A DNA stretch of 64,000 nt, taken from NCBI RefSeq assembly GCF_040409795.1, contig NZ_CP099571.1:124001-188000 (forward strand), given 5' to 3'. Below, piece by piece: positions 27,835 through 37,332 of this stretch. The DNA comes from Polynucleobacter sp. MWH-UH19D. Lineage in GTDB: Bacteria > Pseudomonadota > Gammaproteobacteria > Burkholderiales > Burkholderiaceae. The notes below the pieces were generated by a model that worked only from the letters and a program-made list of their open reading frames with translations, had not been told where the DNA came from and made no database searches. Position numbers and translations under genes: made by a program. The number at the start of each line of letters is the position of its first letter. The first letter of the stretch is position 1.

Positions 27835-28058
27835 TCATGAATAAAAATTCGGATTAAATTATTTTGAAAAATTGATAATAATTTATTAAATACTGGATAT
27901 AAAAACAGTATATTTCGCAATATATCTAAGATAATTTCTTAAGTATATTTTCCAAGCCATTGTTTCAAGTAGCTATTTTATTTCTATTATTTTATCAACA
28001 TACGACGCTAAGTGTTTGTAAACACTAGGAAAATTCCCAAAAAAAGACCCAAAAACAC
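27835..28058. other. AT-rich spacer between coq7 and the mra promoter
   Basis: The largest gene-free stretch of the window (about 224 bases before the mraZ promoter). It is very AT-rich and holds no credible gene or strong terminator. A weak imperfect stem around 27886-27912 (ATACTG / CAGTAT) lacks a U-run. A clean palindrome at 28011-28026 is listed separately. Confidence 0.6.
28011..28026. promoter_or_regulatory. Perfect 7-bp inverted repeat upstream of the mra promoter (possible operator)
   Basis: AGTGTTTGTAAACACT: two 7-base arms around a GT centre, 32 bases upstream of the -35 hexamer of the mraZ promoter. Its size and symmetry fit a dimeric regulator. No known consensus was matched with confidence; TTGTAAAC resembles a BirA half-site but the full BirA box is absent. 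Confidence 0.4.
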
Positions 28059-28087
28059 TTGACCCTCTTATGACGATCCTCTAAAGT
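28059..28087 (+). promoter_or_regulatory. Sigma70 promoter of the mra/dcw cluster
   Basis: TTGACC (28059-28064), a 17-base spacer, and TAAAGT (28082-28087), 28 bases before the mraZ ATG. Predicted transcription starts near 28094, inside the MraZ repeat block, which fits autorepression. Confidence 0.65.
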
Positions 28088-28110
28088 GGGAGGAAGTGTG
28101 AAAAAGTGGG
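28086..28110 (+). promoter_or_regulatory. MraZ operator: GTGGG-type direct repeats at 10-base spacing
   Basis: GTGGG (28086), GTGTG (28096) and GTGGG (28106) are spaced by exactly 5-base linkers, the known MraZ box layout of direct TGGG repeats one helical turn apart. The block overlaps the promoter -10 and the mraZ ribosome binding region, so bound MraZ should block transcription of the cluster. Confidence 0.8.
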
Positions 28111-28114
28111 GTAA

Positions 28115-28546
28115 ATGGTGTTTCAAGGTGCGTCAGCTCTCAATTTAGATGCAAAAGGTCGGATGTCGATTCCGGCAAAGCATCGTGACGCCCTTTTGGT
28201 GCAGGGAGAGGGTCGAGTTACTCTCACTAAGCACCCTGATGGCTGCTTACTTCTTTTCCCAAGACCAGAGTGGGAAAGCTTTCGATCTAGGGTTGCTCAA
28301 CTACCGATGGACGCACATTGGTGGCGCCGTATTTTTTTAGGCAATGCCGCAGAGATTGATCTTGATAGCGCAGGTCGAGTGTTGGTTAGTCCAGAGTTGC
28401 GTGCTGCAGCAGGAATTGAAAAAGAAGTGATTTTGCTGGGCATGGGAAGTCACTTGGAGTTATGGGATGCAGCAACCTATGCTGCAAAAGAACAGGCTGC
28501 GATCGCACAAGGCATGCCTGAAGCACTCAAGCAATTTAATTTTTGA
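28115..28546 (+). CDS. mraZ: Transcriptional regulator MraZ
   Basis: 143 residues, two SpoVT/AbrB-like repeats each with a DxxGR motif (LDAKGRM at 11-17 and LDSAGRV in the second half). It forms a ring-shaped oligomer that binds the direct repeats in front of its own gene and represses the division cluster. First gene of the cluster, 12 bases before rsmH. Confidence 0.97.
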   Translation: MVFQGASALNLDAKGRMSIPAKHRDALLVQGEGRVTLTKHPDGCLLLFPRPEWESFRSRVAQLPMDAHWWRRIFLGNAAEIDLDSAGRVLVSPELRAAAGIEKEVILLGMGSHLELWDAATYAAKEQAAIAQGMPEALKQFNF

Positions 28547-28558
28547 TGACGGGGTGCT

Positions 28559-29509
28559 ATGAACATAACTCATCGCCCAGTGTTACTGGCCGAGGCGGTG
28601 ACGGCGCTGATCAATGGCCCGCTCATTCAGAATCAAAACTCAGCAAAAAATTTCTTAGTGATCGATGGAACCTTTGGTCGCGGCGGACATACACAGGCGT
28701 TATTAAAGGAGCTGCCAAACTCTGCACGCATGATTTCCTTCGACAAGGATTTGGATGCAATAGCAGTAGCAAAGCAGATCAACGATCCACGTTTAACAAT
28801 TATTCACGACAGCTTTGCGCAGATGGATCAGTATGCTCAAGCAGAGTCCGTCGATGGCATTTTGTTGGATCTGGGTATCAGCTCTCCACAGGTAGACGAG
28901 GCGCATCGCGGTTTCTCGTTTCGTCGAGAAGGCCCGCTCGATATGCGCATGAATACCAATCAAGGTTTAACGGCTGCAGAGTGGTTAGAGCAAGCACCTC
29001 AAGAGGAAATCACACACGTGATTAAGACTTACGGGGAAGAGCGTTTCGCATTTCAAATCGCTAAGGCTATCGTAGCCAAGCGAGAACAAGGCTTATCTCC
29101 AAAAACCACTACAGAGCTCGCTAATTTAGTGGCAAGCGTAGTCCGTACTCGCGAAGCAGGCCAAGACCCTGCAACAAGAACTTTTCAAGCGCTGCGAATT
29201 TTTATTAATCGCGAGCTAGAGGATTTAGAGCAAGGCCTTAAAGCGGCATTGAAATTATTAAAGCCTGGAGCACGGCTTGCTGTAATCAGTTTTCACTCTT
29301 TAGAAGATCGAATTGTGAAACAGTTTTTGCAATCTCATTCGACAGTTGAAATACCGCGCGGTTTGCCAGTTCGAGAAAAAGATTTACCGCAGAGTGCATT
29401 AGAAATTATTGGGCGAGTTAAGCCAAGCGATGTCGAGGTAATTGAAAATCCCCGCGCTCGTTCAGCAATTATGCGAATCGCTGAAAAACGTATGGGGGTG
29501 AGCGTATGA
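28559..29509 (+). CDS. rsmH: 16S rRNA (cytosine1402-N4)-methyltransferase
   Basis: 316 residues. [10 protein letters not shown] at the start, SAM loop [28 protein letters not shown] and the late [12 protein letters not shown] motif are all family signatures. It methylates N4 of C1402 in the ribosomal P site. Its stop overlaps the ftsL start (ATGA). Confidence 0.97.
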   Translation: MNITHRPVLLAEAVTALINGPLIQNQNSAKNFLVIDGTFGRGGHTQALLKELPNSARMISFDKDLDAIAVAKQINDPRLTIIHDSFAQMDQYAQAESVDGILLDLGISSPQVDEAHRGFSFRREGPLDMRMNTNQGLTAAEWLEQAPQEEITHVIKTYGEERFAFQIAKAIVAKREQGLSPKTTTELANLVASVVRTREAGQDPATRTFQALRIFINRELEDLEQGLKAALKLLKPGARLAVISFHSLEDRIVKQFLQSHSTVEIPRGLPVREKDLPQSALEIIGRVKPSDVEVIENPRARSAIMRIAEKRMGVSV

Positions 29510-29772
29510 ACCGTGCTACTCTGACACTACTTGCATTGTTATTGATATGTGCTTTATCACTCGTAGCTGCACAGCAGCGAGCCCGCAAGTTATTTGTAGC
29601 TTTGGATCGGGCTCAAATTGAAGAGCGTAAGCTAAATCAAGAGTGGTTGCGTTTGGAATATGAGCAGCGCAACCTTTCTAAGTCTGCTCGGATACGAGAT
29701 GCGGCACGCAATCAGCTGCGTATGGTCCCTATTACTCCTGAACGTACTTTGTACTTGAAGGAGACTCAATGA
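29506..29772 (+). CDS. ftsL: Cell division protein FtsL
   Basis: 88 residues, a bitopic protein: a membrane helix at about 4-22, then a leucine-zipper-like periplasmic coiled coil (about 30-70) ending in [12 protein letters not shown]. It acts with FtsB and FtsQ in the divisome. It overlaps rsmH and ftsI by four bases each. Confidence 0.93.
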   Translation: MNRATLTLLALLLICALSLVAAQQRARKLFVALDRAQIEERKLNQEWLRLEYEQRNLSKSARIRDAARNQLRMVPITPERTLYLKETQ

Positions 29773-31541
29773 GGCCGGTTGGGTTTTCCACAACACCAAA
29801 TCTCGTCTTGCGCTTACCGATGTGGCGCTCAAGACTAATGCTGTTCCTTTTATTTCTTGTTTTTATGATGCTTTTATTAAGAGCATTTTGGATTCAAGGT
29901 CCTGGGAATGCATTCTATGAGGCAAAAGGAGTGCGGGGTACGCAACGTGAGTTGGAGTTGCCAGCAAGTCGCGGCAAAATTTTGGATCGTAATGGTCAGG
30001 TGATTGCCACGAGTCTTCAGGCTAAATCTATTATTGCTTACAACGATACTGTGCCTGATGATTTGTCGGCAGACAAGTTACAAAAGCTTGCTAATTTATT
30101 GCAAATCAGTAAAGCCGACTTACGCAAGAAGTTGCAAGAAGAGCGTAAACAAGTTTTCTTGAAGCGTCAGGTAGATCCAGCGGTTGCGCAACAAATTATG
30201 CAACTGGAAATTCCAGGTATTGGATTAAATAATGAATATCGACGCTTTTACCCCGAGGGCGAAGCAATGGCTCACGTGGTTGGCTTTACGAATGTCAATG
30301 ACAAAGGCCAGGAGGGCATGGAGCTCTCTAGAGAAAAAGACTTAGCTGCTCACCCTGGTCAAAGGCGTGTGGTGGTTGATCGACTTGGTCGTGTGGTTGA
30401 GGATATTGCCATTGAGCAATTACCTCAGAATGGTAAGGACCTGCAGCTTTCGATTGATAGCAAAATTCAGTTTCTAGCCTATAACGCTGTAAAGAGTGCA
30501 GTTGAGCAACATCGTGCAAAAGCAGGTGGGGCGGTAGTCTTGGATACGCAAACAGGTGAAATATTAGCCTTAGCAAATTACCCAAGCTACAACCCAAACG
30601 ATCGTAAAAACTTAAGCGGTGAGCAATTACGTAATCGTGTATTGACTGATACGTTTGAGCCAGGCTCTACCATGAAGCCGTTGACCATTGCTATTGCATT
30701 AGAAAAGGGTGCTGTAGCGCCAAATACTAATATGGTGATTGGGGCTAAGTATCTTGTGGGACCAAAGCCAATTACCGATACCCATCCCTATGGCAACTTA
30801 ACAGTTGCAGAGGTAATTCAAAAATCAAGCAATATTGGTACGGCAAAAATTGCAATGAATAACCTCTCTGCTGAAGAGATGTGGGATTTTTATACCGCAG
30901 TTGGTTTAGGACAGTCCCCAAAAATTGGTTTTCCGGGTGCCGTTGCTGGTACGGTGCATCCATACGCTAAATGGATGCCAACCGATCAGGCTCGTATTGC
31001 ATTTGGTTATGGAATTTCTGCATCCTTATTTCAAGTAGCGCGTGCTTACACGATATTTGCTCGCAATGGCGAATTGGTGCCATTAACAATTGAGCGTAGC
31101 CCAGAATTTAAACCAGGCACTCGAGTGCTCTCAGCTAAGACAGCAATTGAGATGAGGGAAATGCTCGAGACAGTAACTGAGCCAGGCGGAACGGCAGTGA
31201 AAGCGCAAGCAGAAGGTTATCGAGTTGGCGGAAAAACAGGCACGGCTCATAAATTAGTAGGTAAGGGTTACGGCAATAAATACCGTGCGTACTTTGCTGG
31301 TCTTGCTCCAATAAGCGCGCCGCGAATTGTGGTTGCTGTCATGATTGATGAACCGACTGGCGGAAGCCACTATGGCGGTGATGTAGCTGCGCCGGTTTTT
31401 TCAACTATTGTTGGCGAAACCTTAAGAACGCTCAACGTGGTTCCGGATAGCAAAGTCAAACAAATGGCGCTTGATGATAAGAGTGCCTCAGAAGTTCGTA
31501 CTGCAAATGCGCAGATTCAACATGCGGTCTTAAAACGATGA
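29769..31541 (+). CDS. ftsI: Peptidoglycan D,D-transpeptidase FtsI (PBP3)
   Basis: 590 residues. A short cytoplasmic tail and membrane anchor (about 19-42) precede the pedestal domain with RGKILDRNGQVIATS. The transpeptidase domain has the active-site STMK (Ser300), SSN and KTGT motifs in order. It crosslinks septal peptidoglycan with FtsW. Confidence 0.97.
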   Translation: MRPVGFSTTPNLVLRLPMWRSRLMLFLLFLVFMMLLLRAFWIQGPGNAFYEAKGVRGTQRELELPASRGKILDRNGQVIATSLQAKSIIAYNDTVPDDLSADKLQKLANLLQISKADLRKKLQEERKQVFLKRQVDPAVAQQIMQLEIPGIGLNNEYRRFYPEGEAMAHVVGFTNVNDKGQEGMELSREKDLAAHPGQRRVVVDRLGRVVEDIAIEQLPQNGKDLQLSIDSKIQFLAYNAVKSAVEQHRAKAGGAVVLDTQTGEILALANYPSYNPNDRKNLSGEQLRNRVLTDTFEPGSTMKPLTIAIALEKGAVAPNTNMVIGAKYLVGPKPITDTHPYGNLTVAEVIQKSSNIGTAKIAMNNLSAEEMWDFYTAVGLGQSPKIGFPGAVAGTVHPYAKWMPTDQARIAFGYGISASLFQVARAYTIFARNGELVPLTIERSPEFKPGTRVLSAKTAIEMREMLETVTEPGGTAVKAQAEGYRVGGKTGTAHKLVGKGYGNKYRAYFAGLAPISAPRIVVAVMIDEPTGGSHYGGDVAAPVFSTIVGETLRTLNVVPDSKVKQMALDDKSASEVRTANAQIQHAVLKR

Positions 31542-33097
31542 GGACTATGTTGAATATAAATCCCGATCATTTGATTGAGCACTTACAAACCTTAACAGAC
31601 TCATCTGCAAAGGTGAGCGCTGATAGTCGTCAGATTCGTTCTGGGGATATCTTCTTTGCATATCCAGTTGGGCATGGCAATGGATTGCGTGATGGTCGAC
31701 AATTTATTGATGCTGCATTAGAGGCTGGGGCAGCTTGTGTTGTATTTGATCCCCAAGATTCTGCTAATCGTTACGCTCGATATAGTGAGCATCCAAAATG
31801 CATAGCAATTGAAAACTTGGCGAAAATTGCTGGAAAGCTTTGCTCAGATTGGTACGGCAATCCAAGCAAACAATTAAAGATGATTGGGGTTACCGGAACG
31901 AATGGTAAGACTAGCGTTACGCAATGGCTTGCAAAAGCTTTAGATGCATCAAGCCATCGTACGGCAGTTCTCGGTACCTTAGGAACAGGCTTTCTTGGTG
32001 CTTTAGAAAAAACAGGCTATACAACTCCAGATGCCCCGAAATTGCAGACGCAATTGAAAGAGCTGTTGGTGGCAGGAGCAAACCAAGTGGCGATGGAAGT
32101 GTCATCCCATGCTTTAGATCAAGATCGAGTTGCAGGGACTGTATTTGAGTGCGCAGTTTTTACTAACTTGACTCAAGATCATTTGGATTATCACGGTAGC
32201 ATGGCTAGTTATGCGCAAGCAAAAGCCAAGTTGTTTGCTCAGGCCGGATTACAGCATGCAGTTATTAATTTAGATGATGCATTTGGTCGTGAATTAGCTA
32301 TGAATTTGTTGGCTAAAGACAAATTGAAAGTCTGGGCCTACGCCCTAAATAAAAATGCTTTCCAAGGATTTGAAAAGTTTGGCAATCGCTTGCAGAGAAT
32401 CTATGCGTTGGATATTTCTTTAAGTCATTCGGGCTACGACTCTACATTTATACTAGATGGTGTTGGGCAAGTTGATTTAAATATTCCACTGCTCGGAGAG
32501 TTCAATATTAGTAATGCGCTTGCGGTTTGGGCAGCACTACTAACTCAAGGCTTCAGTATTGCTGAGGCAGGTAACCGAATAAGTCAATTGCAGCCGGTTG
32601 TTGGGCGCATGGAACTCATTTCGTTTAGCAAGCATGCTAAGGCGGCAGGGCTATTGGCGGTAGTGGATTACGCACACACCCCGGATGCTTTGCAAAAGAC
32701 ACTAAAAGCGTTGCGCCCAATCGCTGAACAGCGGGGTGGAAAAATTTGGTGTGTATTTGGGTGCGGTGGAGACCGCGATATTGGCAAACGTTCTCAAATG
32801 GGTACAGTTGCTCAACAGTTTGCTGATCAGATTGTGATCACCAGTGATAACCCAAGATCAGAAAATCCCTTGCAAATTATTCAAATGATTCGAGAGGGCA
32901 TCAAAGTTTCTAGTGCCAACGTTCAAGAAATTCCCGATCGTGCGGCGGCTATCTTGACAGCAATCCGCCATGCTGATGCACGTGATGTTGTGTTGGTTGC
33001 GGGGAAGGGTCATGAAACCACCCAAGAAATCGGCGATAAGCGTTTTGATTTTTCCGATCAAGAGCATATTCGACTTGCAGCAGGGGGTTTGGTCTGA
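31538..33097 (+). CDS. murE: UDP-MurNAc-tripeptide synthetase MurE
   Basis: 519 residues, Mur ligase with ATP loop GVTGTNGKTSVTQ. DNPRSENP late in the protein is the motif that selects meso-diaminopimelate, so the third stem residue is predicted to be meso-DAP. Its stop overlaps the murF start by one base. Confidence 0.96.
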   Translation: MRTMLNINPDHLIEHLQTLTDSSAKVSADSRQIRSGDIFFAYPVGHGNGLRDGRQFIDAALEAGAACVVFDPQDSANRYARYSEHPKCIAIENLAKIAGKLCSDWYGNPSKQLKMIGVTGTNGKTSVTQWLAKALDASSHRTAVLGTLGTGFLGALEKTGYTTPDAPKLQTQLKELLVAGANQVAMEVSSHALDQDRVAGTVFECAVFTNLTQDHLDYHGSMASYAQAKAKLFAQAGLQHAVINLDDAFGRELAMNLLAKDKLKVWAYALNKNAFQGFEKFGNRLQRIYALDISLSHSGYDSTFILDGVGQVDLNIPLLGEFNISNALAVWAALLTQGFSIAEAGNRISQLQPVVGRMELISFSKHAKAAGLLAVVDYAHTPDALQKTLKALRPIAEQRGGKIWCVFGCGGDRDIGKRSQMGTVAQQFADQIVITSDNPRSENPLQIIQMIREGIKVSSANVQEIPDRAAAILTAIRHADARDVVLVAGKGHETTQEIGDKRFDFSDQEHIRLAAGGLV

Positions 33098-34539
33098 TGA
33101 GTTCGATGACTACACTCGCAAAAGTCCACGCAATGTTGCCTGGAAGTCTTTTATTAAATATATCTGCGCAAGATGCAGAAAGATTAATGTTGTCCAGAGT
33201 TGGCACTGATAGTCGCCAGATAGACGCTGGAGAATTGTTTATCGCACTGGCGGGTGAGCGTTTTGATGCGCATGATTTCTTAGTCGATGTTGCTAACTCT
33301 GGGGCGGGTGCTGCGCTAGTGAGTGATGCAAAAAAATGTCCAGAAAACCTACCAGCTGTATGCGTATCCGATACTCGCATTGGTCTTGGTGAACTCGCAA
33401 AGGCGTGGCGCACAAGCCATGCGATCCCTTTAGCTTTGGTAACTGGCAGCAACGGAAAGACTACCGTTAAAGAGATGATCGCCTCAATATTTAGAGCAGC
33501 GGCTGGCGAAGCGCATACCTTGGTTACTAAAGGTAATCTTAATAATGAGATTGGTTTGCCATTAACGCTATTAAGACTGCGCTCAACGGATGCGCTTGCG
33601 GTGATTGAGCTTGGTATGAATCATCCTGGTGAGACTGCTCAGTTAGCTTCAATTGCTCAAGCCAATATCGCATTAATCAATAATGCGCAAAGAGAGCATC
33701 AAGAATTCATGCAAACCGTTGCCGCAGTTGCAGAGGAGCATGCGGATGTAATTCGGGCATTGCCAAAAGATGGAATCGCAGTATTTCCTGCTGACTCAGA
33801 ATTCTCTGAGATTTGGAAAGCTGCTGCAGCTGATCGCAAGGTAATTGATTTTGCTTTAACAACTTCGCAGTCAAATTCAGATGCAGTAGTCAGTGGCTAT
33901 CAGTTGCCTGATACAAAGGTGTTAGTTCAAGTTGGCACGCACTCTATTGAGATTCAATTAAATACCTTGGGTAGTCACAATGTGCGTAATGCATTAGCAG
34001 CAAGCGCTGTAGGGTTGGCTGCAGGAATATCGCTTGAAAAAATCAAGCAAGGGCTTGAAGCCTTTGCGCCAGTTAATGGGCGTATGCAGGTTAAATTTTC
34101 AGACTTGAAATACACCTTAATTGATGATAGCTATAACGCTAATCCAGATTCAGTTAGAGCTGCAATTGATGCATTAAAACAAGCTGACGGAGTAGCTTGG
34201 CTTGTTTTGGGTGATATGGGCGAGGTTGGCAATCAAGGGCCTGAATTTCATCGAGAAGTTGGTGCTTACGCCGCTGAGAATGAAGTGAGCAAAGTTTTTG
34301 CACTTGGAGAGCAATGCTTGCTCGCAAAGAACGGTTTCAACTCTGCAAAAGTGAGTGCAAATTCCAGCGCTATTCATTTCGAAAATATTGAGAAATTGAT
34401 ATTGCATTTACATCAAGAATTAGCTGCGCATTTAGCTAGTGGCGGGCAGCATTTAAATATCTTAGTTAAAGGTTCACGTTTTATGCGCATGGAGCGTGTA
34501 GTGCAAGCCTTATTAGAGGAGGCGAAAACATGCTCTTAG
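33097..34539 (+). CDS. murF: UDP-MurNAc-tripeptide:D-alanyl-D-alanine ligase MurF
   Basis: 480 residues. ATP loop [37 protein letters not shown] and [10 protein letters not shown] are MurF hallmarks. It adds D-Ala-D-Ala, completing the UDP-muramyl-pentapeptide. It overlaps mraY by ten bases. Confidence 0.96.
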   Translation: MSSMTTLAKVHAMLPGSLLLNISAQDAERLMLSRVGTDSRQIDAGELFIALAGERFDAHDFLVDVANSGAGAALVSDAKKCPENLPAVCVSDTRIGLGELAKAWRTSHAIPLALVTGSNGKTTVKEMIASIFRAAAGEAHTLVTKGNLNNEIGLPLTLLRLRSTDALAVIELGMNHPGETAQLASIAQANIALINNAQREHQEFMQTVAAVAEEHADVIRALPKDGIAVFPADSEFSEIWKAAAADRKVIDFALTTSQSNSDAVVSGYQLPDTKVLVQVGTHSIEIQLNTLGSHNVRNALAASAVGLAAGISLEKIKQGLEAFAPVNGRMQVKFSDLKYTLIDDSYNANPDSVRAAIDALKQADGVAWLVLGDMGEVGNQGPEFHREVGAYAAENEVSKVFALGEQCLLAKNGFNSAKVSANSSAIHFENIEKLILHLHQELAAHLASGGQHLNILVKGSRFMRMERVVQALLEEAKTCS

Positions 34540-35699
34540 TATTAGCACAGTGGTTGCAAGAAGACTTTGGGTTTCTTCGTGTCTTTAACTACATTACTTT
34601 TAGAGCGGTTATGGCAACTGTCACAGCTCTATTGATTGGCCTTGCGGCTGGGCCTTGGGTTATTAGTAAGTTAGCTGCTTTAAAGATGGGGCAGGCGGTT
34701 CGTACCGACGGGCCACAAACTCATTTAGTGAAATCTGGAACGCCAACTATGGGCGGCGTATTAATCCTGATCGGCATATTTGTTTCTTGCATGTTGTGGG
34801 CAGACTTAAGTAATCGCTTTATTTGGATTGTGATGATTGTGACTGCTGGTTTTGGGGCGGTTGGATGGGTGGATGATTATCGAAAAGTAGCTCGAAAAGA
34901 TCCAAAGGGAATGGCTTCTCGAGAAAAGTTTTTTTGGCAAACTTTAATCGGTCTTTTTGCCGCAATTTATCTTGCCTTTTCAGTATCTGAAGTAAATAAC
35001 CTCAAAGTTCTGCAATTATTTTATGAATGGTTAAAGAGTGGTTTTGCTTTGGACTTGCCAGCTAAGGCTGACTTGTTGATTCCATTTTTGAAAGAAGTTA
35101 GCTATCCATTGGGGATGATGGGTTTCATCATTCTGAGTTATTTAGTGATTGTCGGTAGTAGCAATGCTGTCAATTTAACGGATGGCCTTGATGGATTAGT
35201 GATCATGCCGGTGATATTGGTTGGAGCTGCACTCGGCGCTTTTGCATATGTAATGGGGAATGCCATTTATGCGAAATATCTTCTCTTCCCATATATTCCT
35301 GGCGCTGGTGAGCTCATGATTTTCTGTGGGGCCATGGGTGGAGCCGGCTTGGCCTTCCTTTGGTACAACACGCATCCTGCCCAAGTGTTTATGGGTGATG
35401 TAGGTGCATTGGCATTAGGAGGTGCGCTCGGAACAATTGCAGTAATTGTTCGTCAGGAGATTGTGCTTTTTGTCATGGGTGGAATTTTTGTGGCAGAAAC
35501 GCTCTCAGTAATGTTGCAGGTATTTTGGTTTAAGTTCACCAAGAAACATTTTGGCGAGGGGCGTCGTATTTTCCGTATGGCTCCTCTGCACCACCACTTT
35601 GAATTAGGCGGGTGGAAAGAGACACAAGTAGTTGTACGTTTTTGGATTATCACCATCCTCTTGGTGTTAATTGGTTTATCTAGTTTGAAATTACGGTGA
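34530..35699 (+). CDS. mraY: Phospho-N-acetylmuramoyl-pentapeptide transferase MraY
   Basis: 389 residues with about ten membrane helices. Conserved cytoplasmic loops: [14 protein letters not shown] (Asp pair), [20 protein letters not shown] and the HHHFE triplet. It transfers phospho-MurNAc-pentapeptide to undecaprenyl phosphate, forming lipid I. A strong AGGAGG lies inside the end of murF, just before the ATG. Confidence 0.97.
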   Translation: MLLVLAQWLQEDFGFLRVFNYITFRAVMATVTALLIGLAAGPWVISKLAALKMGQAVRTDGPQTHLVKSGTPTMGGVLILIGIFVSCMLWADLSNRFIWIVMIVTAGFGAVGWVDDYRKVARKDPKGMASREKFFWQTLIGLFAAIYLAFSVSEVNNLKVLQLFYEWLKSGFALDLPAKADLLIPFLKEVSYPLGMMGFIILSYLVIVGSSNAVNLTDGLDGLVIMPVILVGAALGAFAYVMGNAIYAKYLLFPYIPGAGELMIFCGAMGGAGLAFLWYNTHPAQVFMGDVGALALGGALGTIAVIVRQEIVLFVMGGIFVAETLSVMLQVFWFKFTKKHFGEGRRIFRMAPLHHHFELGGWKETQVVVRFWIITILLVLIGLSSLKLR

Positions 35700-35712
35700 A
35701 CCAAATAAAGAT

Positions 35713-37332
35713 ATGTTTAATTTAGTTAATGTCTTCGCAAATCCCACCACCGTCTCAGACGTTGGTTACGAGGCTCCGCATCGCTTCTTGATTTTAGGTC
35801 TAGGCGAGTCTGGTGTGGCAATGGCGAAATGGTGTTTGCGAAATGGGGCGCTGGTACGACTTGCGGATACGCGTGACCGCTCAACGCTTGGTGAGCGTCA
35901 ATTGGCTTGGCTTGCTGAGCTTGAGCTTGCAGGCCTGAAAGCCGCTAGCTTTGGCCCTCTAAGCGATGATTTGCTGAGTGACATTGATGTCATCGGTATT
36001 AGCCCAGGCTTATCTCCATTACAGGATCCAACAGAATCATTTTTAGTAAAAGCTCGTAAAGCAAAGATTGATGTTTGGAGTGAGATCGAATTTTTTGCTC
36101 GTGCAATTGCCTCCATAGAGCGTCTGGCACATGAGCAACAATGTGATTACACAACATCGGTGCTCGCTATAACTGGCACTAATGGCAAAACAACGACAAC
36201 TGCATTAACAGGCCAGCTTTGTGAGCGGGCTGGAAAGAAAGTGGCTGTTGCAGGAAATATCAGTCCAGCAGCGCTTGATAAGTTAATGGAATGTTTAGAC
36301 GCCGCTGATCAAATTGAAGATATGCCTGATATTTGGGTACTAGAGCTTTCTAGTTTTCAACTGGTGTATACCGATTCGCTAAATGCGACAGCGGCTACTG
36401 TCTTGAACATTACCCAAGACCATTTAGATTGGCATGGAGATATGTCTTCATATGCGCAAGCTAAAGCTAAGATATTTGGCGCTAATACTGTTTGTATTTT
36501 GAATCGAGATGATTCATTGGTCATGGATTTGCTTTCTGATGAGCAAAAATCTGAAAGAACTATTGTTACTTTTGGTTTAAATAGGCCGGATGAGCAGGGC
36601 GCTTTTGGTATTGAGCATGATTTGCGTGCTGGTGGAATTGATTGGCTTGTATGGGCCGAGATAGATGAGGATGTTGAGCCTCAACCAAAACGCCGTCGAA
36701 AGTCTGTGGCTGTAGAAGATGAGCCATTGCGTTTGAAGCGTCTAATCCCAGCAGATGCATTGCGTATTCGCGGACGCCATAATGCTTTAAATGCCCTGGC
36801 TGCACTTGCTTTAGCGCGAGCAGCTAATTTACCAATGAATGTTCTGTTGCATGGTTTACGTGATTACCATGGAGAACCTCATCGCGTTCAAAGTATTGCT
36901 GTCGTAAATGATGTTGAGTATGTTGATGACAGTAAGGGTACAAACGTTGGCGCAACCGTTGCTGCCCTTAATGGCTTAGGTAGTAATGAGTCTGGTAAGC
37001 GAATTTGGCTGATCGCCGGTGGCGACGGTAAGGGGCAAGACTTTAGTCCTTTACGTGAGCCTGCCTTGCGATTTGTAAAAGGCGTATTTCTGATTGGTAA
37101 AGATGGCGAAAAAATTGCTCAGGCAATTGGTAATGACATTTCCTGCGTAATAAGTGGCAATTTGTCTGCTGCCGTGAGTGCCGCAGCTGCTCAGGCAGTT
37201 TCAGGTGATTTGGTACTGCTTTCACCGGCATGTGCCAGCTTCGATCAGTTTAAAGATTATGTAGAGCGTGCTGAGGTTTTTGCATCAGAAGTTGCAGAGC
37301 TGGGAATGCGTTTCGAGGGGGCGCAAGCATGA
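35713..37332 (+). CDS. murD: UDP-MurNAc-L-alanine:D-glutamate ligase MurD
   Basis: 539 residues, about 100 longer than E. coli MurD. The N-terminal UDP-binding domain has LGLGESGVAMAKW, the ATP loop is TGTNGKTTTTAL, and NITQDHLDWHGDM and DDSKGTNVGAT are intact. Extra length comes from a longer N-terminus and a charged insertion (about residues 315-340, containing PKRRRK flanked by acidic runs) before the RGRHNALN segment. Such an insertion is a surface loop in related betaproteobacterial proteins as far as I can judge. It overlaps ftsW by four bases. Confidence 0.95.
   Translation: MFNLVNVFANPTTVSDVGYEAPHRFLILGLGESGVAMAKWCLRNGALVRLADTRDRSTLGERQLAWLAELELAGLKAASFGPLSDDLLSDIDVIGISPGLSPLQDPTESFLVKARKAKIDVWSEIEFFARAIASIERLAHEQQCDYTTSVLAITGTNGKTTTTALTGQLCERAGKKVAVAGNISPAALDKLMECLDAADQIEDMPDIWVLELSSFQLVYTDSLNATAATVLNITQDHLDWHGDMSSYAQAKAKIFGANTVCILNRDDSLVMDLLSDEQKSERTIVTFGLNRPDEQGAFGIEHDLRAGGIDWLVWAEIDEDVEPQPKRRRKSVAVEDEPLRLKRLIPADALRIRGRHNALNALAALALARAANLPMNVLLHGLRDYHGEPHRVQSIAVVNDVEYVDDSKGTNVGATVAALNGLGSNESGKRIWLIAGGDGKGQDFSPLREPALRFVKGVFLIGKDGEKIAQAIGNDISCVISGNLSAAVSAAAAQAVSGDLVLLSPACASFDQFKDYVERAEVFASEVAELGMRFEGAQA

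Noticed and set aside
27886..27912. Stem ATACTG/CAGTAT after coq7 as a terminator
   Set aside because: Stem is short and AT-rich with no U-run directly after it.
28543..29025. 160-codon open frame overlapping rsmH in another frame
   Set aside because: It is a shadow of rsmH: composition is Ser/Arg-rich with no family motif, while rsmH has all its motifs.
32949..33452. 167-codon minus-strand frame across the murE/murF junction
   Set aside because: Antisense to two intact ligases and without signature motifs.
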